DNA of 64,000 bases from contig NZ_BBYJ01000035.1 of the NCBI RefSeq assembly GCF_001528665.1, positions 27,357-91,356 of the forward strand. The letters are read 5' to 3'. The translations under genes and the position numbers were made by a program. The stretch comes from Microtetraspora malaysiensis (GTDB taxonomy: Bacteria > Actinomycetota > Actinomycetes > Streptosporangiales > Streptosporangiaceae). Numbering within the stretch: position 1 is the stretch's first letter; every line of letters begins with the position of its first letter. The notes under the pieces were generated by a model. That model had not been told where the DNA came from, did no database searches, and was given only the letters and a program-made list of their open reading frames with translations. Positions 47,362-55,479 of the stretch are shown here, one piece after another.

Positions 47362-47996
47362 GCACCCTCCTTGCTGAACGAAGGGGGGAATTGGTCACCG
47401 TTCCTGTTCGCCCCCGGGGCGCGGTGGTCCAGCGCCTCACGCAACTGGGCACGTCCCCGGTGGATCCTGCTGCGCACGGTGCCCAGTTTCACGCCGAGCG
47501 TCGCCGCGATCTCCTCGTAGGACAGCCCCTCGATGTCGCACAGCACCACGGCCGCCCGGAACTCGGGCGCCAGCGCGTCGAGCGCCGCCTGGATGTCGTG
47601 CTCCAGGTGAGTGTCGTCGTACGCCTGCGCCGGGGACGGCTCCCGGCCGTGCAGCCGCTCGGCGGCGTCGTCGGCCAGCCCCTCGAACCTGATGCGCTGC
47701 CTGCGGCGCGCCATGTCGAGGAAGAGGTTCGTGGTGATGCGGTGCAGCCAGCCCTCGAAGGTGCCGGGCGTATAGCTGGAGAGTGAGCGGAAGACCCGGA
47801 CGAAGACTTCCTGCGTCAGGTCCTCGGCGTCGTGCACGTTGCCGGTGAGGCGGTACGCGAGCCGGTAGACCCGGGCGGAATGCGTTCTGACGACCTCCTC
47901 CCAGGTGGGAGGCGTCCAGTCGGACACGGGGGCGTCCGCCTGGTGGTCGTGGTGGTCCACCGGGAGTCCTCTCTGCAGGATCGTCGCTACAGCCAT
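47358..47996 (-). CDS. sigE: ECF sigma factor SigE
   Basis: 212 residues from ATG 47996. Region 2: [20 protein letters not shown] (-10 recognition, [17 protein letters not shown]). Region 4: [21 protein letters not shown] and [17 protein letters not shown] (-35 recognition). No C-terminal extension. It is followed by its anti-sigma (4 nt overlap), htrA and tatB, the stress operon known from mycobacterial sigE. A candidate self-recognised promoter lies 70-96 bp upstream. Confidence 0.94.
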   Translation of the reverse strand: MAVATILQRGLPVDHHDHQADAPVSDWTPPTWEEVVRTHSARVYRLAYRLTGNVHDAEDLTQEVFVRVFRSLSSYTPGTFEGWLHRITTNLFLDMARRRQRIRFEGLADDAAERLHGREPSPAQAYDDTHLEHDIQAALDALAPEFRAAVVLCDIEGLSYEEIAATLGVKLGTVRSRIHRGRAQLREALDHRAPGANRNGDQFPPSFSKEGA

Positions 47997-48065
47997 AGTG
48001 CCTGGTTTCGCCCCTTCCTGCGCACCGCGTTCGATCGGTCTGTACAAAGACCGTTCAAAGCGTGC

Positions 48066-48092
48066 AACGTCCCCGTTGTGGCGTGAGTTCCC
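48066..48092 (-). promoter_or_regulatory. Candidate autoregulatory ECF promoter of sigE
   Basis: On the minus strand GGGAAC is separated by 17 bp from CGTT, the form of SigE/SigH-type ECF promoters. It lies 70 bp upstream of the sigE ATG and points at it. Confidence 0.6.
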
Positions 48093-48147
48093 GTTCGACC
48101 CTGACTCCCCTAGGCTGCGACAGAATGCAGGAGGGAAGGAGAGGCCG

Positions 48148-48783
48148 ATGGCGACGACCCCGGCCAGCCTGGCCTACGCGGAGGAGTTCGTCCCCGAGGA
48201 CGAGATCCTGCGATCCGCGCGCCGGCGGGGCATCGAGGTGGGAGCGCACCCGATCCTGCCCGGGTGCGGGGCGGCGCTCTGCTTCCTCGCCACGGCGATC
48301 AACGCCCGGTCGGTGGTCGAGGTCGGCACGGGCTGCGGCGTTTCGGGGCTCTGGCTCCTGCGCGGCATGCGTCCGGACGGCACGCTGACCAGCGTCGACG
48401 CCGAGCCGGAGCACCAGCGGCTGGCCCGCAAGACGTTCGCGGAGGCCGGCTTCTCCGGCAGCAAGATCCGGCTGATCGGCGGCCGCGCCCTCGACGTGCT
48501 CCCCCGCCTGGCCGACGGGGGGTACGACCTCGTCTTCTGCGACGCCGCCAAACAGGAGTACGGCGACTATCTGGCCGAGTCGGTACGGCTGCTGCGCGTC
48601 GGCGGGATCGTCGTGTTCGGCGACGCCTTCTGCGACGACCGGGTGGCCGATCCCATACAGCGCGACCCGGACACCGTCGCCGTACGGGAGCTGGGCAAGC
48701 TGGTCCGCGCCGACGACCGGCTCCGCCCGCTGATGCTGCCCCTCGGCGACGGCCTCCTCGCCGCGGTCAAACTAGCCCAGTGA
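48148..48783 (+). CDS. SAM-dependent O-methyltransferase (methyltransferase family 3)
   Basis: 211 residues from ATG 48148 (GGGAAGGAG upstream). SAM-binding [16 protein letters not shown], acidic SVDAEPEHQ, and the metal-dependent catechol-type [16 protein letters not shown]. Relatives methylate catechol-type substrates with a divalent metal. It is divergent from sigE, as in mycobacteria (Rv1220c). Its 3' end overlaps pepA by 12 nt. Confidence 0.92.
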   Translation: MATTPASLAYAEEFVPEDEILRSARRRGIEVGAHPILPGCGAALCFLATAINARSVVEVGTGCGVSGLWLLRGMRPDGTLTSVDAEPEHQRLARKTFAEAGFSGSKIRLIGGRALDVLPRLADGGYDLVFCDAAKQEYGDYLAESVRLLRVGGIVVFGDAFCDDRVADPIQRDPDTVAVRELGKLVRADDRLRPLMLPLGDGLLAAVKLAQ

Positions 48784-50172
48784 CGCGAGATAGCTGAGGA
48801 GCAGCCGGACGCCGAACCCGGTGCCGCCCTTGGTGATCTCGCCGTCGTCCGCGGTCGCCCGCGCCGGGCCCGCGACGTCGAGATGCGCCCACGGCCGTCC
48901 GCCGGCGAACTCTCTGAGGAAGAGCGCCGCGGCCACCGAGCCGGCCGAGCCGGACATCTTCCGGTCCACGTTGGCCAGGTCGGCGATGTCGGAGTCGAGG
49001 TCGGCGCGGTAGTCGTCGATCAGCGGCATCCGCCACAGCCGCTCGCCGGTCGCCTCCCCCGCTGCCACCAACTCCGCCGCCAGCGGATCGTCGGTCGCGT
49101 AGAGCGCGCCGAGCCGCAGCCCGAGCGCGATCTTGGCCGCGCCGGTGAGCGTGGCGATGTCGATCAGGATGTCGGGAGCGAGCTCGGCGTCGGCGTAGGC
49201 GAGCGCGTCCGCCAGCACCAGCCGCCCCTCGGCGTCGGTGTTCAGCACCTCGACGGTGCGCCCGCCGTACTGGGTGATGACGTCGCCGGGCCGCTGCGCG
49301 GACCCGGAGAACGCGTTCTCCGCGCAGGCCACGAGCCCGGTCACCCGCACCGGAACGCCGGCGGTCGCCAGCGCGCCCATCACGGCGATGACGGCCGCGC
49401 CGCCCGCCATGTCGGTCTTCATCGTCTTCATGCCCTCTTCGGGCTTGAGCGACAGGCCGCCGGTGTCGAACGTGATGCCCTTGCCGACGAGGACCACGTG
49501 CCGGGTGGCCCCCTCGGGCGCGTAGGTGAGTTCGACGAGCCTGGGCGGCTGGGCCGATCCCTGCCCGACCGCCCGGATGCCGCCGAACCCGTCGAGCGCA
49601 CTGTCCTCGCGGAAGCCCAGGCCGGCGCTCGCGGCGACCTCCCGCGCCTGATCCGCCAGCCAGGCCGGGGACTTGATCGACGCCGGGGTGTTGACGAGGT
49701 CGCGGGCCAGCGCCGTCGCGCGGGCGACCGTCTCGCCCCGCCGCAGCGCCTCCTCGTCCCCACCGACGAAGACGATGTCGGGAGGCGTGCGTACGGCGCC
49801 GATCCTGAAGGTGTACGACGCGAGCAGCGCGCCCTCGGCCAGCGCGGCGGCGTCGCCGGTCTCCGGCACCCGGATCCAGACCCGCGCGCCGCCCTTGACC
49901 TTCCTGGCCACGGAGGCGCCCGCCTTCCGCAGGTCGGCCGCCGAGCCCCCGCCGACGCCGTACAGGAGGACGCGGCGGATGCCCGAGCCGAGCGCGACCG
50001 GGACCTCGACGACCTCTCCCGGCTCCCCCTTGGCCTCGTAATGGGCCAGCAGCGCGTCAACTGGCAATGGCAGATCCGTGGGTGGAGCGAGATCCCGTCC
50101 GAACGGCACGGCGACGAACTGCGCGTCGGCCGCAGGCTCGGCAACGAAGGTCGGCGTGGTCTCTATCGGCAC
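48772..50172 (-). CDS. pepA: Leucyl aminopeptidase (M17, PepA)
   Basis: 466 residues from GTG 50172, where GGAGG is five bases upstream. M17 metal site and catalytic residues: VLVGKGITFDTGGLSLK, KTDMAGGAAV and the signature NTDAEGRLVLADAL. The N-terminal macro-like domain is present. A cytoplasmic hexameric zinc/manganese exopeptidase in the family. Probably single-gene unit. Confidence 0.95.
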   Translation of the reverse strand: MPIETTPTFVAEPAADAQFVAVPFGRDLAPPTDLPLPVDALLAHYEAKGEPGEVVEVPVALGSGIRRVLLYGVGGGSAADLRKAGASVARKVKGGARVWIRVPETGDAAALAEGALLASYTFRIGAVRTPPDIVFVGGDEEALRRGETVARATALARDLVNTPASIKSPAWLADQAREVAASAGLGFREDSALDGFGGIRAVGQGSAQPPRLVELTYAPEGATRHVVLVGKGITFDTGGLSLKPEEGMKTMKTDMAGGAAVIAVMGALATAGVPVRVTGLVACAENAFSGSAQRPGDVITQYGGRTVEVLNTDAEGRLVLADALAYADAELAPDILIDIATLTGAAKIALGLRLGALYATDDPLAAELVAAGEATGERLWRMPLIDDYRADLDSDIADLANVDRKMSGSAGSVAAALFLREFAGGRPWAHLDVAGPARATADDGEITKGGTGFGVRLLLSYLASLG

Positions 50173-50251
50173 AAGCACCTCCAACAAGGCGGCCCCGGCA
50201 CCGGGATCACCCCCGCCGCCAGGGCCGAAAATCGAACAGGTCGGCTGGGAG

Positions 50252-50419
50252 TCAGCCGACCACCTTCTTCAGTGCGTCTCCAAGGGCGCCGGCCTCATCA
50301 GCCGAGAGCTCGACGACGAGCCGGCCGCCACCCTCGAGGGGGACCCGCATGACAATGCCCCGGCCTTCCTTGGTGACTTCCAGCGGACCGTCGCCGGTCC
50401 GCGGCTTCATCGCCGCCAT
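50252..50419 (-). CDS. DUF3117 family small protein
   Basis: 55 residues from ATG 50419 (MAAMKPRTGDGPLEVTKEGR is almost invariant in the family), followed by a strand-rich core (GGGRLVVELSADEAGALGDAL). Function unknown but very conserved in actinobacteria. Alone, 79 nt upstream of the pepA start. Confidence 0.93.
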   Translation of the reverse strand: MAAMKPRTGDGPLEVTKEGRGIVMRVPLEGGGRLVVELSADEAGALGDALKKVVG

Positions 50420-50601
50420 GCGTGCATCCCTTCCCACGGCGCCGGCTTCCCCGGGGGGCGGCCGACATATTCACGTCTTGATGTGATGGCCTATTATCCC
50501 GCCTCTGAGCTTAAAAAGGTAACGACCATGCCCCGTACAGTCGATCAAAGGACGTCGGATATGCATTGTCGGCGGCGCATCTGCACAGCACACTGGGTGG
50601 G

Positions 50602-51447
50602 GTGAACGCCCGCGCCGCGCTTTTCGATCTTTACGGAGACCATCTCCGTAGCCGGGGCGGGCGCGCGTCCGTGGCCGCTCTCGTCCGACTGCTCGCACCG
50701 CTCGGCATCGCCGCTCCTGCCGTGCGCACCGCGATCTCGCGGATGGTCCGCCAGGGCTGGCTCGACCACGTACGACTGCCGCAGGGCCCCGGCTACACGC
50801 TGACGCCGAAAGGCGTGAACCGCCTGGACGAGGCGGCGGCGCGCATCTACCGGGCGGGCCCGGTGAACTGGTCGGGCCGGTGGCACATGCTCGTCCTCGA
50901 ACCGGTCCGTGACCGGCAGCGCCGGGAGCGGCTCCGGGCAGACCTCGCATACCTCGGCTACGCGCCGCTCTCCGAGACCACCTGGATCGGTCCGCACCCT
51001 TCCCCTGAGCTCGACGCGCTGCGGATCAGCGCGTACGTGTTCGACGCGACCCTTGCCGGGGACCCGCGCGAGCTGGTGGCCCAGGCCTGGGATCTGTGCG
51101 CGATCGCCCAGGCGTACGAGCAGTGGCTGGCCGACGCCGAGGTCCTCGTCGGCTCGCTGCCCGACGACGCCCACGTCGACCAGGTCTTCGCGGTGCGCAG
51201 CAAGCTGCTGAACGGGTGGCGCAACTTCCTGTTCCGCGACCCGGGGCTGCCGGCCGAGCTGCTGCCCCCCGGCTGGCCGGGAGAGAAGGCCCGCCTCTAC
51301 TTCGAGCAGGAGGCCGCCCGGCTGCTGCCGGCCGCCACCGCGTTCGTCGATCAGAACATGGACGGGGCGTTCGATGTCGCTCCGCACGCCTTTTTTGTTT
51401 TCCCCGGAGCAGCCGCCCGTGGGACCACCGCTGAGGAGATCCGATGA
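50602..51447 (+). CDS. PaaX-family transcriptional regulator
   Basis: 281 residues from GTG 50602. Winged-HTH N terminus (AAPAVRTAISRMVRQGWLDHV) and the PaaX effector part (LADAEVLVGSLPDDAHVDQVFAVRSKLLNGWRNFLFRDPGLPAELLP in sections). PaaX represses phenylacetate catabolism and responds to phenylacetyl-CoA in characterised cases. Its stop overlaps the start of the PaaG-like gene (ATGA), so regulator and enzyme share one transcript. TTG 50566 is a less likely start. Confidence 0.88.
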   Translation: MNARAALFDLYGDHLRSRGGRASVAALVRLLAPLGIAAPAVRTAISRMVRQGWLDHVRLPQGPGYTLTPKGVNRLDEAAARIYRAGPVNWSGRWHMLVLEPVRDRQRRERLRADLAYLGYAPLSETTWIGPHPSPELDALRISAYVFDATLAGDPRELVAQAWDLCAIAQAYEQWLADAEVLVGSLPDDAHVDQVFAVRSKLLNGWRNFLFRDPGLPAELLPPGWPGEKARLYFEQEAARLLPAATAFVDQNMDGAFDVAPHAFFVFPGAAARGTTAEEIR

Positions 51448-52241
51448 CCGCCGACGACGCCGACGAGGTCCGCTACGAGATCGGCGAGGGTGTCGCCACG
51501 ATCACGCTGAACCGTCCGGACGCGATGAACTCGCTGACCACCTCCATGAAGTCCGCGCTGCTGGCGGCGGTGGAACGGGCCAGGGACGACGCGTCCGTAC
51601 GCGCCGTGCTGCTGACCGGCCAGGGCCGGGGCTTCTGCGCCGGTCAGGACCTGCGTGAGCACGCCGAGCACCTGGAGAGCGGCCGCGGCCTCGACGACAC
51701 GGTCCGGCGGCACTACAACCCGATCGTGCGGACGCTCACGACGATGGACAAGCCGGTCGTCGCCGCGGTGAACGGCGTGGCGGCGGGCGCGGGCGCGGCG
51801 CTCGCCTTCGCCTGCGACTTCCGGGTGGCGTCCGACAAGGCGAAGTTCGCCATGGCGTTCACCGGCATCGGCCTCGCCCCCGACTCGGGAGCGTCGTGGA
51901 CGCTGCAGCGTCTGGTGGGGCCGGCCCGGGCCCGCGAGCTGCTCCTGCTCGGCGACGCCGTGGACGCCGGGCGGGCGCTGGAGCTGGGCCTGGTGACCCG
52001 GGTCGTCCCCGCCGGCGAGGTGCTCACCGTCGCCCGCGAGCTTGCGGTACGGCTGGCGCAGGGCCCGACGCGCGCGTACGCGGCGACCAGGCGAGCGCTG
52101 GACTACGCCGCCACACACTCGCTGCCGGAAGCGCTCGACCTGGAGGCGGAGCTGCAGGACGAGTGTGCGGCCACGGCCGACCACGCGGCCGCGACCAAGG
52201 CGTTCCTCAACAAGGAGCGGCCGCGGTTCGACGGCCGTTGA
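51444..52241 (+). CDS. Enoyl-CoA hydratase/isomerase, PaaG-like
   Basis: 265 residues. Crotonase fold: TLNRPDAMNSLTTSM, oxyanion GRGFCAGQDLREHAE, VVAAVNGVAAGAGAALAFACD, and the FTGIGLAPDSGASW helix with an Asp at the PaaG position rather than the Glu of a hydratase. That favours 2-(1,2-epoxy-dihydrophenyl)acetyl-CoA isomerase-type chemistry, but no other paa genes are in the window. It overlaps the convergent tag gene by 35 nt. Confidence 0.87.
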   Translation: MTADDADEVRYEIGEGVATITLNRPDAMNSLTTSMKSALLAAVERARDDASVRAVLLTGQGRGFCAGQDLREHAEHLESGRGLDDTVRRHYNPIVRTLTTMDKPVVAAVNGVAAGAGAALAFACDFRVASDKAKFAMAFTGIGLAPDSGASWTLQRLVGPARARELLLLGDAVDAGRALELGLVTRVVPAGEVLTVARELAVRLAQGPTRAYAATRRALDYAATHSLPEALDLEAELQDECAATADHAAATKAFLNKERPRFDGR

Positions 52242-52782
52242 TCTCCTCGCGCACCCAGCAGTCGGCCACGTGGTCGTTGACCAGGCCGATGGCCTGCATC
52301 AGGGCGTAGGCCGTGGTCGGGCCGACGAACCGGAAGCCGTTCCGCTTGAGCTCCTTGGCCAGTGCCTTGGAAGCCGGAGTCTGCGCCGGGACTTCGGCGG
52401 GGGTGGGCGGCGCCGGCGTCGAGAGGTCGGCGTATTTCCACACCAGGTCCGACAGGCCGCCGGGAAGCTCCAGCGCGGCCCTCGCGTTGGCGAGGGCCGC
52501 CTCGACCTTGGCGCGGTTGCGGACGATGCCGGCGTCGCCCATCAGCCGCTCCACGTCCGACTCGTCGAACGCGGCCACCTTCTCGATGGAGAACCCGGCG
52601 AAGGCGGCCCGGAAGTTCTCCCGCTTGCGCAGGATGGTCAGCCAGGACAGGCCGGACTGGAACGCCTCCAGCGTGACGCGTTCGAAGACGTGGTCGTCGC
52701 CGCGGACCGGCCGTCCCCACTCCTCGTCGTGGTAAGCGATGTAGTCGGGGGCGGAGGTGGCCCACGCGCACCTGATCATCAC
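52207..52782 (-). CDS. tag: DNA-3-methyladenine glycosylase I
   Basis: 191 residues. Zinc-snap residues: N-terminal Cys (MIRCAWATS) and His (YHDEEWGRPV), and the C-terminal NDHVADCW with His and Cys. HhH-type core (FQSGLSWLTILRKRENFR). It removes N3-methyladenine from alkylated DNA. Start overlaps the DivIVA-like stop (ATGA). A Pro/Ala insert (STPAPPTPAEVPAQTP) sits before the last helices. Confidence 0.93.
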   Translation of the reverse strand: MMIRCAWATSAPDYIAYHDEEWGRPVRGDDHVFERVTLEAFQSGLSWLTILRKRENFRAAFAGFSIEKVAAFDESDVERLMGDAGIVRNRAKVEAALANARAALELPGGLSDLVWKYADLSTPAPPTPAEVPAQTPASKALAKELKRNGFRFVGPTTAYALMQAIGLVNDHVADCWVREEINGRRTAAAPC

Positions 52783-53555
52783 GCGCCCTCCTCCCGCGTA
52801 CCCGTGCTCGTGACGGTGGCTGTGGCCGTGGCGGCCCGGTGGGGCTCGGCGCCCTCCCCCGGCTGCTCCGCCTGTTCGGACTCGGCCGGCTTCGGCTTCC
52901 CCGGGCGCTCGGCCTGTGCCGGCTCGCCCGCCCGCTCGTGCTCCGGCTGTTCCGGCTGCTCGGTCCGGGGGGCGTCGTCAGCGCTCTCGGTGCCCGGCGT
53001 CGAGGTGGCGTCGGCGGCGTCCCGGTCCTCGTCGGCGCTCGCGCCGTCACCGGAGACGTCGCCCGCGGCGGGCTCGTCCTCGGCGGGCTCATCCTCGGCC
53101 GCCGTCGCGCCGTCCGCCGCGCCGTCCATCGGGTCGTCGTCCGCCGCGTCCGCCCACAGGGCCGCCGCGTCGGTCCGCAGGGGCGCGTCCTCGGCGTCCA
53201 CGCCGCTCCGGGGCTCCTCCGCGTCGCCGGGGCGGCCGTACAGACGGGCCGTCACCAGCTCGGCCAGGCGCTGCTCCAGCGCGGCGATGTGGAGGTCCCG
53301 CTCGCCGAGCGAGGCCGCGACCCGCTGCAGCGTCGCGTCCACGGCGTCCGTCTGGTAGCCCACGAGGCCGATCGGGAGTTGCAGCCGGGCCAGGTCCGCC
53401 GCGTAGAGGCGTCCCCGGGGGATGACGAGCGGCGGTGTGTCCGGTGGGAACACGGCCATCTCTCCGCCATGCCCCTGGGAGACCTTCACCGTGACGGCCA
53501 CGACGGCGATCGCGGCGAGGGCGAGTACGACCAGCACATACGAATCGTGCCACAA
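52779..53555 (-). CDS. DivIVA-like membrane-anchored coiled-coil protein with acidic tail
   Basis: 258 residues from TTG 53555. One N-terminal TM helix (3-22), then a DivIVA-type coiled coil (YQTDAVDATLQRVAASLGER and DLHIAALEQRLAELV), then ~150 residues rich in Asp/Glu/Ala/Pro. DivIVA-type proteins mark curved membrane or the cell pole and recruit wall-synthesis or division partners. Coupled with tag by overlap. The tail is probably disordered. Confidence 0.75.
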   Translation of the reverse strand: MWHDSYVLVVLALAAIAVVAVTVKVSQGHGGEMAVFPPDTPPLVIPRGRLYAADLARLQLPIGLVGYQTDAVDATLQRVAASLGERDLHIAALEQRLAELVTARLYGRPGDAEEPRSGVDAEDAPLRTDAAALWADAADDDPMDGAADGATAAEDEPAEDEPAAGDVSGDGASADEDRDAADATSTPGTESADDAPRTEQPEQPEHERAGEPAQAERPGKPKPAESEQAEQPGEGAEPHRAATATATVTSTGTREEGA

Positions 53556-53580
53556 GTCCCATCCGTGGGAGCATCAATGC

Positions 53581-53865
53581 ATGACGGTGGTACTCGGCCC
53601 CGATGACGCTATCGACCCGGGATGGGCCATGGCCGGCTCCATGACGGAGGTGTCCGATCTCGTCCGGGCCGGTCGTACGGTCGTCGTGACGCTCCCGGAG
53701 GAACCCACGGAGGCGGTCGCCGCGGCCGCCGTTTTCGCCTGGGCCGGGGCTCGGGTGTTCCGCACGGCCCCGGGGACGGCCCGGGACGTACGGCTCGCGG
53801 TGGAGATGACCGAGTCCCTGGCCGGCCGGCGGCCCCCCGCCCTAACTCGGCGTGGCCTCGCCTAG
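53581..53865 (+). CDS. Orphan protein resembling the C-terminal end of dihydropteroate synthase
   Basis: 94 residues from ATG 53581. The last ~45 residues (AWAGARVFRTAPGTARDVRL, VEMTESLAGRRPPALTRRGLA) match the C-terminal barrel segment of actinobacterial FolP-type dihydropteroate synthases, including the RRGLA end. The pterin-binding N-terminal half and its motifs are absent. It cannot be a working DHPS by itself. Possibly a domain remnant or accessory protein. It ends 24 nt inside the convergent LOG gene. Confidence 0.65.
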   Translation: MTVVLGPDDAIDPGWAMAGSMTEVSDLVRAGRTVVVTLPEEPTEAVAAAAVFAWAGARVFRTAPGTARDVRLAVEMTESLAGRRPPALTRRGLA

Positions 53866-54429
53866 CTCCTCCGGGCTGGGACGCAGCTCGCGCCCCGGCC
53901 GCTCCAGGAGGTCGAACGCCTCCTGGACGTCGGCCGTCCAGGAGATGGCGTCGAAGACCCCCGGCCGGGTGAACCCCTGGTCGTACATGCCCGCAACCAG
54001 GTCGCGCAGCGGGTCGTAGAGGCCCCAGGGGTCGAGGATGACCAGCGGCTTCTCGTGCATGCCGAGCACGCGGGAGGTCCAGATCTCGAAGAGTTCCTCA
54101 AGCGTGCCGATGCCGCCAGGAAGGACCAGGAAGGCGTCCGACCTGGCGTCCATCAGGCCCTTGCGCTGGCGCATGTCGTCGGTGACGATCAGCTCGTCCG
54201 AGTCGGTGTCGGCGATCTCGATGTCCACGAGCACCTGCGGGATCACGCCGATGGTGTGTCCGCCGGCGCGGCGCGTCGCCCGCGCCACGGCGCCCATGCA
54301 GGAGACGACCGCTCCCCCGCTGACCAGGCCGTGGCCGCGCTTGCCGATCTCGGTGCCGACCTCGGTCGCGAGGTCGATGTATTTGGGATCGATCTTCAGG
54401 CTGGAGGAACAGAACACGCAGATGAACAT
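53842..54429 (-). CDS. LOG-family (TIGR00730) protein 1
   Basis: 195 residues. LOG signatures SGGAVVSCMGAVA and PGGIGTLEELFE. The family includes cytokinin-activating 5'-monophosphate phosphoribohydrolases (LOG) and related nucleotide hydrolases. It is followed upstream by a second, longer LOG-family gene. Cytoplasmic. Substrate unknown. Confidence 0.9.
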   Translation of the reverse strand: MFICVFCSSSLKIDPKYIDLATEVGTEIGKRGHGLVSGGAVVSCMGAVARATRRAGGHTIGVIPQVLVDIEIADTDSDELIVTDDMRQRKGLMDARSDAFLVLPGGIGTLEELFEIWTSRVLGMHEKPLVILDPWGLYDPLRDLVAGMYDQGFTRPGVFDAISWTADVQEAFDLLERPGRELRPSPEELGEATPS

Positions 54430-54450
54430 CGCTCAACCTTAGAAGCTCGG

Positions 54451-55245
54451 TTACTGGGTGTCCGCGACCGAGTGGCGGCGGGTGGTCTCGTCTCTGCGTG
54501 CCGTACCCGCCTGCTGCCGGTCGGCCGCCGCGATGATCTCCACGGCCTCGTCCGGGTCGTCGGTGAGCCGGATCAGGTCCACATCCTGGGAGGAGACCTT
54601 GCCCGACGCGAGGAGCGAGGTGCGGATCCAGTCGATCAGCGGCGTCCAGAACTCGACGCCCATGAGGATCACGGGGAACGAGGTGACCTTGCGGGTCTGG
54701 ACCAGGGTCAACGCCTCGAAGAGCTCGTCGAGGGTGCCGAACCCGCCGGGCAGCGTGACGAAGCCCGAGGAGTACTTGACGAACATCGTCTTGCGAACGA
54801 AGAAGTACCGGAATTCCACGCCGAGATCGACGTATTCGTTCATGCTCTGCTCGTGGGGGAGCTCGATGCCGAGGCCGACCGACACCCCGCCGCTTTCCAG
54901 CGCGCCCTTGTTGGCCGCCTCCATCACGCCGGGGCCGCCCCCGGTGATGACGGCGAAACCGGCCTCGGCGAGCGATCGTCCGAGCCGCATGCCCAGCTCG
55001 TACTCCTTGGAATCACGGCCGGTTCGGGAGGAGCCGAAGACGGTCACGGCGGGCGGCAGCTCGGCGAGCGCGCCGAATCCTTCGACGAACTCCGACTGGA
55101 TGCGGAGCACTCTCCAGGGGTCCATGTGGAGCCAGTCGGTCGGCCCTCTGCGATCGAGAAGCCGCTGGTCATGAGTGGACTCGGGAACCATGCTGCCGCG
55201 GAGGACGGAGGGGCCCTGGCGGCGTTCCCTGCGGATAGTAGTCAT
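54451..55245 (-). CDS. LOG-family (TIGR00730) Rossmann-fold protein 2
   Basis: 264 residues from ATG 55245. Extra N-terminal segment (RRERRQGPSVLRGS; PTDWLHMDPWRVLRI), then TVFGSSRT, ITGGGPGVMEAANKGA and LPGGFGTLDELFEALT. It is 21 nt upstream of LOG protein 1 and likely in one operon. The long N terminus and DAVEI tail distinguish it from the plant-type LOG. Confidence 0.9.
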   Translation of the reverse strand: MTTIRRERRQGPSVLRGSMVPESTHDQRLLDRRGPTDWLHMDPWRVLRIQSEFVEGFGALAELPPAVTVFGSSRTGRDSKEYELGMRLGRSLAEAGFAVITGGGPGVMEAANKGALESGGVSVGLGIELPHEQSMNEYVDLGVEFRYFFVRKTMFVKYSSGFVTLPGGFGTLDELFEALTLVQTRKVTSFPVILMGVEFWTPLIDWIRTSLLASGKVSSQDVDLIRLTDDPDEAVEIIAAADRQQAGTARRDETTRRHSVADTQ

Positions 55246-55343
55246 GCCGATCACGCTAGTGCAGGAGTCAAAACAATCTTGAAAAATCGCGGAACCGGGA
55301 TTCAACCGCCCCACGTCTAACAGGCGAGGGTGCTGCTCGGGAT

Positions 55344-55389
55344 GAAAGTGGCTTTCCCCGCCAAATGGCCGGCGAGGAAAGCCACTTTC
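55344..55389 (-). terminator. Strong hairpin terminator downstream of dapE
   Basis: Perfect 14 bp inverted repeat (GAAAGTGGCTTTCC / GGAAAGCCACTTTC), extended by CGCC/GGCG, in the gap between dapE (ends 55474, minus strand) and the LOG genes that are transcribed away from it. Confidence 0.7.
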
Positions 55390-55451
55390 TTCATTTCCAC
55401 CCAGATCGGGAACCACCTCCCGGGCCTGCGGAAATCGTTCCTCGGCCCCGG

Positions 55452-55479
55452 ATCAGGTATCAGGTATCAGGTATCAGGT
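55452..55479. repeat. Tandem heptamer ATCAGGT x4 at the dapE stop
   Basis: Four head-to-tail copies of ATCAGGT at 55452-55479. On the dapE strand the repeat gives TGAT every 7 nt, so stops fall in all three frames just at and after the natural stop (55474-55476). Confidence 0.9.
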
